Shown here in pieces: positions 1 to 11,983 of a stretch of DNA of 64,000 bases. Each line of letters begins with the position of its first letter. Within the stretch, counting starts at the first letter, position 1. The notes under the pieces were generated by a model that was not told where the DNA came from, did no database searches, and worked only from the letters and a program-made list of their open reading frames with translations. Both the position numbers and the translations under genes were made by a program. The stretch covers positions 2,197,831-2,261,830 of the forward strand of contig CM036231.1 in the NCBI GenBank assembly GCA_020631735.1, in the 5' to 3' direction. The stretch comes from Saccharum officinarum. Taxonomy: Eukaryota; Streptophyta; Magnoliopsida; Poales; Poaceae.

Positions 1-227
1 CCATCACATCAATTTTTGAACTCATGCATGAAGTAGTAAATATAGGTAAAAAACAACTAATTACACAGTTTAGTTGGAAATTACGAGATGAATCTTTTGA
101 GCCTAGTTGGTCCACGATTGGACAATATTTGCTAAATAAAATGAAAGTGATACTATTTATCGGATTTTTTTTTTGCAATGGCCTAAACTCAAGCGTCGAA
201 CCGTGCTGTGGCTGTTGTAATAAAATA

Positions 228-485
228 CTCCCTCCGTCCCAAAAAGCATGTAAATCTCGATTTTCGAGGAGTCAAAGAATCTTTAAATTTGACCAAGTTT
301 ATAGATGATATTATCTACATTTTAATCTCTAATTAGGTTTATTATGAAACTATATTTCATAACTAATTCAATTATACTTATTACACATCATAAGCATCAA
401 TATGTTTTTATTTGTATTTAGTCAAAGTTAAGAATCTTTGACTCATCGGGAAGCGAGGGTTACATTCTTTTTGGGACGGAGGTAG
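228..485. mobile_element. Stowaway-type MITE, copy A
   Basis: 258 bp with inverted ends CTCCCTCCGTCCC / GGGACGGAGGTAG and a TA on each side, the Stowaway (Tc1/mariner) signature. No coding capacity. Confidence 0.85.
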
Positions 486-633
486 TATTCCTTATACAGG
501 ACAATCATTGATGGTGTTGCTGTGAAACCTCGTAGCCAGGGTCACTCCTGATTTGTTTAATATTTCTTTGGAGCAAACACCGACGCCACACTACAGCTCT
601 CTCAAACCGAACTGTACCCAACCAAACCTTGTC

Positions 634-873
634 GGGCCCTGTTTAGTTGGCGTGCAAACCCAAAATATTTCATCTTCTACCTACATCGAATCTTTTGACA
701 CATGCATGAGCATTAAATGTAGGTAAAAAAAATAACTAATTGCATAGTTTATCTGTAAATGTCGGGACGAATCTTTTGAGTCTAGTTAGTTCATGATTGG
801 ACAAATTTTGCCAAATAAGAACGAAAGATGCTACAGTAACTTTTCACCTACTTTTCCCGAATAAACACACCCT
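634..873. mobile_element. GGCCTGTTTAGTT-type MITE, copy A
   Basis: Starts GGGCCCTGTTTAGTTGG and ends near AATAAACACACCC; interior with TTTGACACATGCATGAGCAT and GATTGGACAAATTTTGCCA is shared with the other members listed here. Resembles Tourist-like grass MITEs; superfamily not proven. Confidence 0.6.
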
Positions 874-1121
874 CAGTCAGTTCGATTTTTTTCAGCACTG
901 GTGCTGCTCTTACTGATTCTTTCTTTTACCTTTCTTGTATCTTTTGTACATTATTGTATAATAATATGTGGGGGCACACTGCATTTTATGATGATTCAGC
1001 TTTCGGTGAAGTGACCGACCTCGGCTGGTCGTATGCTACGCAAGGGTAATCTGAAGTTCGCTCCAGCTCAGTCTCAATCTCGACCTGCTTTAAATGGAAA
1101 ATTGAAAATTTACCTATCTCT

Positions 1122-1364
1122 GGGTGTGTTCACTTCGCGAAAAGTAGCTGAAAAGTTACTGTAGCATTTTTCGTTGTTATTTGGCAAAATTTATCCAATT
1201 ATGGACTAACTAGCCTCAAAAGATTCGTCCCGACATTTACAGACAAACTATGCAATTAGTTATCTTTTTTATCTACATTTAATGCTCCATGCATGCGTCG
1301 AAAGATTTGATGTGATGGGTGGAAGAGGAAATATTTTGGGTTGAGATGGGGAAGTGAACAAGGC
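1122..1364. mobile_element. GGCCTTGTTCACTT-type MITE, copy A
   Basis: Ends GGGTGTGTTCACTTC and GAAGTGAACAAGGCC are near-perfect inverted repeats; interior carries CTGTAGCATTTTTCG and the family block around TCCAATTATGGACTAACTAG. Confidence 0.65.
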
Positions 1365-1489
1365 CTCTGTCCTCATAAACTGCCGGCATGCCTGTTCGCT
1401 TGAATTCATCCGCGCTACTTTTTAGTGAAGAAACATTATTTTTCTCTCACAACAAATCAGCATCAACAGCAGCAACGTCCGCCGCCGAA

Positions 1490-2900
1490 TTTCAACGGCA
1501 AGATGACCCACTCTCCTCTATGCTCTTCGTGCTAGTCATAGAGGTGATCAACCACATTGTGTGCTGGCTTGACAGCGAGGGTCTCCTCGCGCAGCTTGGG
1601 TCCGCTGCGGTTCAGCAAAGGGCGAGCCTCTACGCCGATGATTTGATCCTTTTCGTGGTGCCTAACGAGAACGATCTACTGGTGTTTAGGTTGATTCTCC
1701 AAATTTTTGGGCTTGCGTAGGGGCTCTTTGCTAATCTCGACAAGAGCGTGGCGACGCCGATGCACTACGCTGACGGTGATATTGAACGGGTACGAGAAAT
1801 CCTCTCCTGCCGGATCGAGGGTTTCCTAAGTCGCTACCTGGGAATCCCCCTGTCCATCTTTAGATTGAAAAGGGGGGACAAGCAGGCCATCATTGACATT
1901 GTGGCTGCTCGCATCCCACTGTGGAAAGGGAACATGCTCAACGTCACGGGCAGAACGACTCGTCAAGGCCACTCTCTTGGCTATCCCCGTCCACACGTCC
2001 ATCGCACTATGCCTCTCCTCATGGGCAATCGAGAGCATCGATAAGTTGCGTAGAATGTAAATTTGGTCTGGCTCAGACTCGGTCTCTGGAGGACAATGCA
2101 AGGTCGCTTGGGAAACTGTGTGTAGGTCACGCGAGCTGGGGGGGGGGCTCGGCGTGGCTGACCTCCGACGAGCAGGAGTGGCGCTCCGGGTTCGGTAGGC
2201 GTGGCTTCCCCGCGTCGACCACGATCGGACATGGTGGTCGCTACCAGACTCCGAGGAACGCTCGGTGGTCGCAATCTTCAGGGCGGCCACAGTCTCGGCT
2301 CTGGGGAACGGGGAGTCCACTCTTTTCTGGACGGACAACTGACTATAAGGTAAGAGTGTTCGTTGCCTGGCACCGGCGGTGTTTGCAGCAGTCCCCAAAA
2401 GGAGACGGAACATCTCTGTCACGGAGGCACTTCAGGGGAGGGCCTGGGTCCACCAGATCGCCGGGCCGCGAACCTTGAGACTCCTCACCGAGTTCATCAG
2501 CCTTTGGAACATTGTGGAGCAAGTGCAGCTGTTGCCGGGCATGCCGGACACATTCACCTAGCGGCTTACTGCAGATAGGCAGTACTCCGCGTCTTTGGCG
2601 TATGGAGCAATGTTCGTCGGCTCCTTAAGACCGTTCAGGGCAAAGCAAATTTGGAAGACCTCGGCGCCACCCCGTGTCAAGTTCTTCTTCTGGCTCATCA
2701 TGCATGGTCGCTATTGGACGGCACACAGGAGACGTCGCCATGGGCTGCAGGAGAGCGACGTCTGCATTATCTGCGACCAGGCCATGGAAACAATGGATCA
2801 TATCATTCTAGGATGCGTCTTCAGTAGAGAGGTGTGGGCATCATGTCTGAGAAGGTTCCTTCTCCATGATCTTGTGGTCGTCTAGGAGGCAGGCATCATG
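1490..2900 (+). mobile_element. Decayed LINE (L1-type) fragment, copy A
   Basis: Reverse-transcriptase remnants: DDPLSSMLFVLVIEVINHI and the YADD catalytic motif (about 1637), then FLSRYLGIPLSIFRLKRG. Near 2660-2860 is a zinc-binding RT-associated domain with PPRVKFFFWLIMHGR and C-x2-C...H-x4-C spacing (CIICDQAMETMDHIILGC). Several frameshifts and stops; neither end clearly defined. Confidence 0.75.
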
Positions 2901-4334
2901 CTTTGGTGGACTAGCTCCAGTAAACGCCTGCCCAAGGAAATCCGGGGTTCGACTCCCTTTTCCTCCTAGTCGGTTGGCTATTGTGGAAGGAGAGAAATGC
3001 GAAAAACCTTCAGTAGCATTGCCTAGGTTAAGACCGGAGAGAAATTACCGAAACAAGTTCTTCGGTTTATAGATTTAATAACTCACATGAATTGACGAAC
3101 AACTCTTATGTGACCTACGTTCTGGTTAAGATGAATCACATAAAAACCTAGGTTAATTTAGTTAGTGCATAAAACTGTAATGAGAATCCTGATAAGAAAA
3201 ATGGAATACGTAGCTTTAATTGTTTGACATGAAAAACAATTTTTATAACCGAAAGTGCAATATAGTGTATAATTAAGAAGGTACCATTTTTGGAGAATTA
3301 TATTAAGCAAAATAATTAGATAGTGCCTAAAAATCTTATTCCTATAGTTTGGTATGAGGTATGAGTTATGGCATAGAATGTTTGTTGGATGAAGATAATA
3401 AGGTTTAGGTGTTTTAGAAATTATCGCCAAAGTGTTAATGATGGGCTAATCTAACTTGAGATCCTCGGCTCTTCCAAGTCTGAAGAGGGATGGCGATGCC
3501 ATGTTGACAATTAAATTCCGAAAAATTTTGTTAAACACCAATTCCAGGTTTTCGCACTGATGGTTACATCTAGCGAAGATCCCTGCCATAGTATGATTGT
3601 TGGGGTTCGACGAATTAATTTTGAGCACTTATTAATTCTCCTAACTCCTTATAGCAGCACGGGTTCGGCCCTTGGGCCTTTGGGCCGCGGTCACCGCACC
3701 ACTCGGCGCTCGCTGGCACGTCTGGCCCCGCCGTGCACGCGTCGTGTTACGCTCTGGCCGGCCGTGGCTGCCTGCCTGCCCGCGCCGGTAGGTCCCGGCC
3801 AGGCATGTCCGCTCAGCTGCATCGAGTCTGGGCCGCGCTGCTGTTGTGTGCCGCAGATGGGTCCTTGGCAGTGCCAAGCGCACCACCAAGGCCGCCTTGC
3901 GCGTGCTACCGCTGTGCGCGTAGGCTCGCACCCGCGATGGCCTGGCCCGATACTGCTGCGTGCGTGCGTCGACCTCCGGCCGCCGGGCCACGCACGGGGG
4001 CGAGTCGTGGTTGCGGAAATCGTTACCTTGGCGACGTGGCGTCCGCCTCGCCCTCGACGTGCGTACCATAGGCGGGTTCCATTGCTCGTCGCACCGGGGT
4101 CGGGGACCCCGGTCACAGTGGCGATGGGACGCCCCCTGCCCTGTCCTACTAGCTGCCCTCGGTGAGCCCCGCTCGGGTTGGCCGCTTCTAGTCATGAGCA
4201 CACACCAAGCTGTCACGACTATGCTGTTGGCCCCGGTCTTAGTAACGATGGGACACCTCACCGACTCGTTTGCCTCCGCTAGTCGAAGTCGGTGCCCTTC
4301 TTAGCCGTTGCTCGGCCATGGCCACGCTTAGACG
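2901..4334. other. Non-coding stretch with a GC-rich island, copy A
   Basis: 2901-3640 is AT-rich with nothing recognised. 3641-4300 is strongly GC-rich and is open on both strands, which composition alone explains; no domain seen. Counterpart in copy B at about 19930-21362. Confidence 0.4.
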
Positions 4335-6600
4335 CTGTAAGGTCCTAGATGGCTAGAGGGGGGTGAATAGCCTATAAAAAATCATACACGAACCACTAAG
4401 CAAACTTGTTAGAACAACAAATGGCGTAAAGCGAGTTTTGCTTGGCCTATGGTTATGATGCAAGCCTCATATCCACAAGTCTAGTAGATTATGATCTCTA
4501 GTTCACACAAGGGCTATGTCACTAATTTTACACTAGTGAGCAAGCTAACAACACTACTAGCAAAGCTACCACTAGAACTACACAAGATAATCTAGTAAAT
4601 GTAAATGCAAGAGAGAGGATTGTGATTCTTATACCGACGGTGGAGTGAAGATGTTGCCAATCACCAAGATGATATACAATCAATTAATATTGACAACAAC
4701 ACCGTATGAAGACCAATCACTGGAAGACAAGAGACACACTATATTTGTTCACCCGGTGTTCACTTATGCACCGACAAGCTACGTCACCAGTTGTGTCGAC
4801 CAACACTTAGATGGTTTCTCGGTGTGACCCTCAAGTCACTTGCCCCTCAAGGCACGCCCCACAAGTCACCGCAAGACACCACTCTCAAGTGAGGTAACTC
4901 AATAACACGCGCAATGTATTAGAGTTGCTTTTGGTACTCCACCGAGGAAAGCACAAGAACCTCTTACAATCAACCGGAGGTGGCCAAGAATAATCTCATT
5001 CTCTTGCCAACGCCTCCAACAATCTCCAAGCCGGCTAGGAGCGGTACCCTCCAAGAGTAACAAGAAATCCACCGGCTAAACCACCCACAAGTGCTACTAG
5101 ATGCCCTCAAGCTATGCAATGCACTTTGGGATCACTCAATCTCACTTTTAATTTGTAATCAAGCAAGAGAGATGAGTGAGAGGGAGAAGCTTTAGCTCAA
5201 AGGATGCACAAGAGTGTTAGAAATGTCAAGAGCCCTCCCCAAGGGCCGGCCAACAAGTATTTATAACCCCCATCCTCGAAACTAGCCGTTAGCTTCTCCA
5301 CACAACATAAACGGGGGCGACAGACGCGTCTGTCGCCTACCCGACAGACGCTCACCCTAGCGTCTGACGCCTCCTCGTTGTGCCACGTGTCTCGCGCAGT
5401 CAAGATTCAACGGTCGATTTCATTCCGTCGGACGCGTCTATCGCATTTGCCACTCAACGTCTGTCAGTCGATAGACACACTCTAGTAAGGTCTGAAACTT
5501 CGTTACGCCGACGAACGCGTCCGGTGGTCGACCGACTGACGCGTCTGACGCTCGCTCAAATCAGTGCTGAAAACGTCCACGCGACAGACGCGGGAACAGT
5601 GACTTTGCCAGCGTTTGTCGCGGCCTCATCACTGCGTCTGACGGCTTGCCCACACTAGGGCCAAACCCCACGCTAGGGTATGGCAAAAGACGCTGCTCAG
5701 TAGCGTCTGACGCTCAGGGCAGCAGTGTCTGTCGCCCATAAGTTGGCAAAAATGCAACGTTTTCTCGCTCCGCTTGTTTCGCCCTTTCACTTATGAGCTA
5801 GACAAAGTATGTGTAACACTTTAGCACATATTTTAGCTCGTGAAACACCATGTGACATCGCCTCCAAATCTTGACATTGGCATAAAGGAAAATAGACATT
5901 TTATTTCCTCGAAAACGCCTGAATCCCGTCGAGCAGGCTCGGCGGGAGGGAGAAAGGACCCCAAACCCCTCTCTACCCTTAAACTCCATCGCCTTCGCAA
6001 ATGTGCCAACACCAACAAGTGATCACCACCTTGTGCACGTGTGTTAGCATTTTCATAAACATTTTTAAAGGTTTTCCAGTTAGCTCACTAGCCCCTACAT
6101 GCAATGCACTTCATGAATTCACCTAGTGGCACCCGTGCGTCGAGTAACCGATAAGACTTTCTCTCTTAATAGTTCGGCTATCGATCTTAAACCACTCACA
6201 CCCTCTATGGTGTCTTGAGTGCAAAACAAAATAGCCATATGGTTATACCTTTGCCTTGAGCCCATTTTGTTTATCCAAATGATATGATCCACTTTATATC
6301 ATCACATGATCGTATTGATCCATCGACCTTGATTTCACTTGTTCTTCACCGTTGCATTCGTCCATCGGCGCCAGGTCTTGCTCAAGCTTCACCATCGCAT
6401 GGTCATTCGCTTCGAAGCCTCGACATGTCCTTCACCTTCACAACCGGTCCATCGAGTCAAGCCTCATCTTGGTCTTCACCATCTTGGTCACATGAGTCAA
6501 TGTCATGTCTCATATTCAATGACCACCTTTATCTAAATCATCCACTTAGATACAAAGGTTAGTCCTAGGTTTCATCAATTAGCCAAAACCAAACTAGGGA
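4335..6600 (-). repeat. LTR-like DNA, SIRE/Maximus-type Copia, copy A
   Basis: Read on the minus strand this looks like a long LTR of grass SIRE/Maximus-type elements. Its end resembles TTCACCCCCCTCTAGCCATC, and it holds the repeated TCTGACGC/CAGACGC words and AAGGTGGTGATCACTTG. No internal coding region is attached, so it could be a solo LTR. Family assignment rests on recalled resemblance and exact ends were not fixed. Confidence 0.4.
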
Positions 6601-7425
6601 CTTTTAGACGCCCAGCTCGACCCAAGCACCTTCGCGTTCAATAACAGAGCCGTCTTCCACCTCCTAATTCGTGCTGCCCCGACTCCCTTTCTTTCCGGTT
6701 CAGCTTGTCTGCAGCTCCTCCTTTATCCCATCTGGCTGCCCAGCCCACCCTGAGCCTTGGCAGAACTCTGAGCATCATCAATTTGGCATTTGGGTCATTG
6801 TCGGTCATCTAGCCGCCGGAGCAGAGCGTGTATTGGGGGGTAAGCCCCTCCTTCGTTTTCAGTTCCAATTAATTGGTATCATTAGACCCGCCTTGACCTC
6901 CTCTGTTGGGTGCTCGCCTCGGCTAGGTCAGGACCCTCGTCGGCGACGTGCTGACGTGGCGCGCCATGCTCGGAGTGCCGCCGACCTCGCTACTCGCACG
7001 TGGCCAGGTCACCCCGGCACCCCTCCGCGCCAACGGTCGCCACCGTGGGCATCTTGATGAGCCCCTACTGCTTTTCCGCCGCCGCGTTAGTCCCGTTAGG
7101 GCCTTAGCCCGCCGGTATGGCCTCGCCGCCGACGTGAATCGCTGCTCGCCGCTACAGCTCGCGCTTGTGCGCGTCCTGGCTTCCCGTTGGCACCCAGCGT
7201 CGTTGCTCGAGCCATAGATGGCAGTCGGCCTCTTAGTTTAGTCTGAGCGGGTCCCTAGTGGCCAGCGCAACCGTCCTGTGTCAGCCGACGTCGCGCCGGT
7301 GAGCGTGGGAACGACGGGGACCAGCCCGATGCGAAGACAAGTTTATCTAGGGGTCAACCTGCTAATCATCTCTCTGTGAGAATAGTGCGAGCAGTAGGAG
7401 CCAATTATGCTTAAATGTCATACCG

Positions 7426-7556
7426 CGCTGGGCCTTTCGGCCTTGGGCTGTCACGCCGTGCGTGTGCCTGTGCCCCACGCTGGGTCTTTCAGCCTTGGGC
7501 TGTCGCACCATGCGCGCGTCTGCGCCCCGCGCTGGGCCTTTGGGTTGCCGGGCCAA
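7426..7556. repeat. 51-52-bp tandem repeat, about 2.4 copies (copy A)
   Basis: GCTGGG(C/T)CTTT restarts at 7428, 7479 and 7531, each followed by related GC-rich sequence. Copy B equivalent at about 24454-24584. Confidence 0.7.
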
Positions 7557-8343
7557 AATGGGTTGCCACTGGCTTTTCCTTTTTTCTAAAAACGGTTCTA
7601 ATTTAGCTTTCGAGCTGACTTGTAAATTCAAAATAAAATTATGTAGTGGTCCAAAAATTGTGAAACCAATTTTGTTAGGTTTCCAAAATCATGCTCTACC
7701 TGTTAGTGTATCTGGTTCACATAGCACTAAAATATTTCAAGGTCGCTCTAAATATTCTAACATGCTTAAATATTACTAAAGTATAAACTTGTGAGAATTT
7801 TTGTAAGAAAATGGTAAAAGTGTTGACTCTGAAAATTTTACAATAAACTCCTAATATTATTATCTACTCTCTGTAATTTTTTGTAGCTCCAAAATAATTG
7901 GTTTGTTAGGATAGTTTATGAGCCCTAAATTAAATATCTATTAAATCGGTAAAATGAATAAAGCAACACTTGGGCTCATATGACTAAAATACTTGTTGGG
8001 AAATGGAGCTTTATTCTATGACGTAGATACATAGCCTAAGTACGGTCATCGTTAGAACTAGCTCGTTAGCTTGAGAGACGTAAATCGTATTTTACGCGTC
8101 ACAATTGGCATTGATTAATTATGTTTCTGCGTTGCACCGCAAATATCATAATAGGAACCATGATGGATCGTGGAGTCATCTGGAGTAACAGAAAAGACGG
8201 TGATTCAATGATTGTGGCGCTTGATGGAGTGCTAACTTTTGGTTATTTTTCACCCAGGCAAGCCCCGGTGCATAACTCCGTTATTCTGCACTTTATTTTA
8301 TGCTTATGCATTAAGTTTTAAGGAGTTGTATGAAATCCACTTG

Positions 8344-8346
<3 letters not shown>

Positions 8347-8409
<63 letters not shown>

Positions 8410-8413
8410 ATAT
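8347..8413. repeat. AT microsatellite, copy A
   Basis: About 67 bp of AT repeat with one interruption (TATTATA near 8398). Confidence 0.95.
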
Positions 8414-9779
8414 TCTTATCCCATGAGTCTTACTAGTATGTCAGGATCGTGTAGCTTGATATGCTATAGGACCCCGGTAGAAGTCGAGTGATTGTCTGTC
8501 ACTCACGAAAAATAGAAAATATATTATTGTTACTATTATCATGTTACCATCACATGGAATATAAATACATATGGATAATAAATGGAGACCGGGCGGGACT
8601 AGACTTGGATGGACTTGGACTTGGTTGGGCAACCGAGCGGGGCTTAGGTTGCATTTGTCCCGCCTGTGTCGATTGAGGACCGTCCGTTGTTTGGACCCTA
8701 GTCAAGTCACAGACTTATTGTTCCGAGCACATACTTGCTTATGGGAGCGGGAAGACTTGTTACTCTCTTGTCACGGGTTCTGGCTTTTTTCGAACCCACT
8801 GTTATAGGTGGATTATAGGGTTTGAGGTCTAAGCACCGCACTGAGGCTAGGCCTCAGGTGTTGAGGGCTTGGAGTCCCAGTTTGGACGGGGACCTGGACC
8901 CCTTGACAGGAGTAGAGTGGGTTGGTCTTGTCTGTGCCCGGGGTATAGATGAGGCGTGTGTTTTTCGAGGTACCCAGCTAGGCTACATTAATTTGTGAAT
9001 CGCCGTTTCTACGTGACGGTACGACTTGGCTACGATTTGGCACCGTAGTAAGAAGTGAAACATGAAAAATGGTAAAAGGAATCTGATTGCTCAACTCTTG
9101 CTAAAAAGTAGCATATGCACCTTTAGTAATGCTTCCCGCAGTTACAATAACCCACCGACCAAATAGCCTTGCATATCCTTGGAGTCTTTTCTTTCCTCCT
9201 GACAGGTAAGTCTTGCGGAGTATAATTGAGTACTCATGGTTTGTTCTACCCTGTTGTAGGTGATATGTTTTTATGGAGTTGACACTTGTGTGTGGAAACC
9301 TCCTGGTGGGCTCAGTGAGGATTTCATTTACGTTGCGGATATAGAGATGATTTATAACTCTCACAAAATGTTTTACAAAGGAAAGACTCATAACTTGTTA
9401 TCATTTCATGTATATAAATGTTCATCATGTTAATGTTAACTTGTCATTAAACGATTATTATTTCCGCTGAAACTCTAATAACATTTTATATTCCGCTGTT
9501 ATTGTCAAATTATGAATTACTCTGATGTTGTATTAAAAGTGATGTAAGAAATGACAAAGATGTTGTAAGCTTTACCCTCTCATTTATGATTCTGATAGAA
9601 AATGTGGATTTTCGAGTTCTTCCATGGGTATGCTCGACAGAATCGTATAGTTTAGTGCGCTCCCTTGGGTACCTAGTGTCTAATGAAAGACAAGTATTCT
9701 TGAAAGGACATTAGATTAGGCGGTTCTGCCTCATCTTATGTCGCAAATTTGGTTTTATGTAATCACAACCACGTGCGAG

Positions 9780-9903
9780 TTGTTCAAGGGGCAAGGGCTA
9801 TGGTTTTGGTAACCTTTGGTTTACCGTGACCCAATTGTTTTGTAACGAAACTTTCTCTGCTGCTTAATGAAAAACGTGCCGATGCACGATCTCGAAAAAA
9901 ATG
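9780..9903 (+). mobile_element. Probable LINE 3' tail, copy A
   Basis: Ends CTGCTGCTTAATGAAA, a short GC-bearing stem, then CTCGAAAAAAA, the usual layout of plant L1-type 3' ends. No coding part attached. Counterpart near 26815-26937. Confidence 0.4.
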
Positions 9904-10147
9904 ATCCGCTCATCCGCTGCAATCCATGCATGGTACACCTCTGTCCTAAAAACAAAGCAATTTTAAATTTCTTTGACGCCATTATTATTTATGTGGTCTC
10001 CCTTATTGTCATTAAAATTGTACTCCCCCATGAGTGCCATTATTTGAAACTTTTTTTTTCACACGAGACATCTCACTTCCATTATGAAATAACGGAAATA
10101 CAGCATTCAGACTTACAGATAGACAGAATTCAGAAGAAGCAACCTAT

Positions 10148-10392
10148 GGGTGTGTTTAGTTCCGCAAAAAGGTGTAAAAAAAGTACTGTAGCACGTTTTG
10201 GTTTTATTTGGTAAATAATGTCCAATCGTTGACTAATTAGGTTCAAAACGTTCGTCTCGCAAAGTACAACCAAGCTGTACAATTAGTTTTTGATTTCATC
10301 TACATTTAGTACTCCATACATGTATCGCAAGTTTGATGTGACGGGGAATCTTTTGTTTGCACAGTGTTTTTTTTGAGGAACTAAACACAGCC
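10148..10392. mobile_element. GGCCTGTTTAGTT-type MITE, copy A
   Basis: Ends GGGTGTGTTTAGTTCC and GAACTAAACACAGCC, with CTGTAGCACGTTTTGG inside. CCTATG is present on both sides and may be a chance or target repeat. Confidence 0.65.
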
Positions 10393-11015
10393 TATGACAT
10401 AACTGAACCTGCAGACAGTACGAAGGCCGACCTCCAGAACAGTTCCATGCACACAGACAGGTGCAAACCATCATCACCACAGAGCAGCAACGCGCTCTAA
10501 TAATTAAAACGGCCAGAAACTTACAGAACGAAAGAACAGGAACCATCATTTGAAACTTGTGTTTCCCTTAATGCCACTTCTATCATTAAACCGTTATAAG
10601 TTGCTGTGATGTTGGTATAAATGACAATTTTGCTCATCCCAACTCTTAATAAAATTTTGCTCGTTTTCTTTACATAGGTCAGTTGTGTCGAATTAAGTTG
10701 CACGGTAATATAACATATAGGAGTACATGACATGACATGAGGATTATATAAGTTTAACACAATCGCACGTGCATGACACATCTTGGATGCCCAAGTCATA
10801 CTGTCCGGCTAGACTAGGCGCATGCCATGTTAGAGCATAATTTTTTAATGAGAATTACAAAAAAATATACTCAGTTTCAAAGGAATTACAGAAATAACGT
10901 GACCCCATTCCAGAAAAAATGTTTTAAAAAATCGTTAGCTACAATTTTAATGTGAGTTAAGGGACCATGACGCCTAATGGTCTAAGAGGGGGTGAATTAT
11001 GTTACTTAAAGCATA

Positions 11016-11195
11016 CTTCCTCCGTTCTAAATTATAAGTCGCTTTGACTATTTTGGTACATCTATTTGCTATGTATCTAGATATTCGCTTTGACTTTTTT
11101 GGTACATCTATTTTGCTATGTATCTAAGTTCAAGATACATAGCAAAATAGATGTACCAAAAAGTCAAAGCGACTTATAATTTAGAACGGAGGGAG
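11016..11195. mobile_element. Stowaway-type MITE with long hairpin, copy A
   Basis: Inverted ends CTTCCTCCGTTCTAAATTAT, TA on both sides, 180 bp. The interior is a long foldback; compared with copy B the right arm lacks one A. Confidence 0.85.
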
Positions 11196-11639
11196 TAAGA
11201 TCCAAAAACTATTTAAAAAAGCCTATATAAGTTTGAGTCAAATTTATCGGCGGCGGCCTTAAACTTGTAAGACTGTGTCATATAGGTTAATGAGCTTTGA
11301 AAATACATTTCTGCTCGATGAATGTCGATCACATCATAATTTGGAATGTCCACGGCCTGAACAACGATCCGCGCTCGTCGTGGCCTAGTTAGAGTCTGTT
11401 CTTCAGGAATATGTCCCCATTCTCTGTCTGCAAGAGATAAAGGTCGCTTAACTTTCATTGGCCAAGCAGGAGGCGTTGCGGGAGCTGCTCCATGGCCCAT
11501 GGTGTCGTCGACTCGTCGAGGGTGCCGGGGGAAGGCACGCTCACTGCTGGGGCTAAATTCGAATTACTCTATTTATGTATTGGTCGCAAAAGCTTGCGTG
11601 CATAATTGTATAAGTATCTTGGTCGTCCGATCAAAAAAG
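11196..11639. other. Downstream flank of CalS5 copy A, no gene recognised
   Basis: A minus-strand open frame (about 95 codons, 11213-11500) shows no family I know. In copy B the same frame has a different C-terminus because of indels, which argues against coding. Counterpart 28231-28680. Confidence 0.35.
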
Positions 11640-11788
11640 TAATCTTGGTCGTGCATACATTTGGCTTCCCTACGGTGCAACAATCGTTGTTCTCATGGGG
11701 AGCCGAGTGATATGCGTTGTATAACAACTCTAACCTCCTCTTAATGAAACACGAGCCGGAAAGGCCCGTTCTCGAGGAAAAAGAAAAA
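11640..11788 (+). mobile_element. Probable LINE 3' tail, copy A
   Basis: CCTCTTAATGAAACACGAGC, then CCCGTTCTCGAGGAAAAAG, resembling plant LINE 3' ends. Lies just past the CalS5 copy A 3' end, in the opposite orientation. Counterpart near 28680-28823. Confidence 0.4.
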
Positions 11789-11983
11789 GCTATGTACCAA
11801 GAGCCAAGAGGTAACAATGTCGTATGACATACAACGAAAATGCCAAAGAATAACCAGCCTTGTGTATACAGCGAGAACTCTGAAAGCATCAGCAGCCTTA
11901 CTATTCCTCCAACACCCATGTACAACAATCCTGGAGCTAATCCCTTGTCTAACCTATGTTTACGAATGTTTCCTGTACTAACA

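Larger units (their letters stand above)
6601..9780. other. Unclassified repeat-like non-coding DNA, copy A
   Basis: No coding domain found. Blocks in 7570-9300 (for example around CCAGGCAAGCCCCGGTGCATAA at 8250-8272) recall LTRs of grass Gypsy elements, but ends and target repeats could not be identified. Contains a 51-52-bp tandem repeat and an AT microsatellite, listed separately. Counterpart in copy B at about 23629-26815. Confidence 0.3.

Noticed and set aside
2919..2990. Possible tRNA gene because of GGGGTTCGACTCCC
   Set aside because: Only the B-box-like word fits; no acceptor stem or anticodon arm could be folded, and it sits in LINE-derived sequence.
3560..4304. Overlapping open frames of 110-206 codons on both strands
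   Set aside because: The region is very GC-rich, so stops are rare by chance. The frames show no known domain, and long frames on both strands at once point to composition, not coding.
5310..5735. CRISPR-like array of short repeats
   Set aside because: Repeats are irregularly spaced, in both orientations and degenerate, and the window is plant nuclear DNA.
7407..7779. Open frames in the 51-52-bp repeat region
   Set aside because: Open in several frames at once because of the GC-rich tandem repeat; no domain.
8239..8436. Frame encoding a poly-(Ile-Tyr) tract
   Set aside because: Translation of the AT microsatellite only.
11213..11500. Small minus-strand gene (95 codons)
   Set aside because: The C-terminus changes between copies A and B through indels and no family is recognisable.
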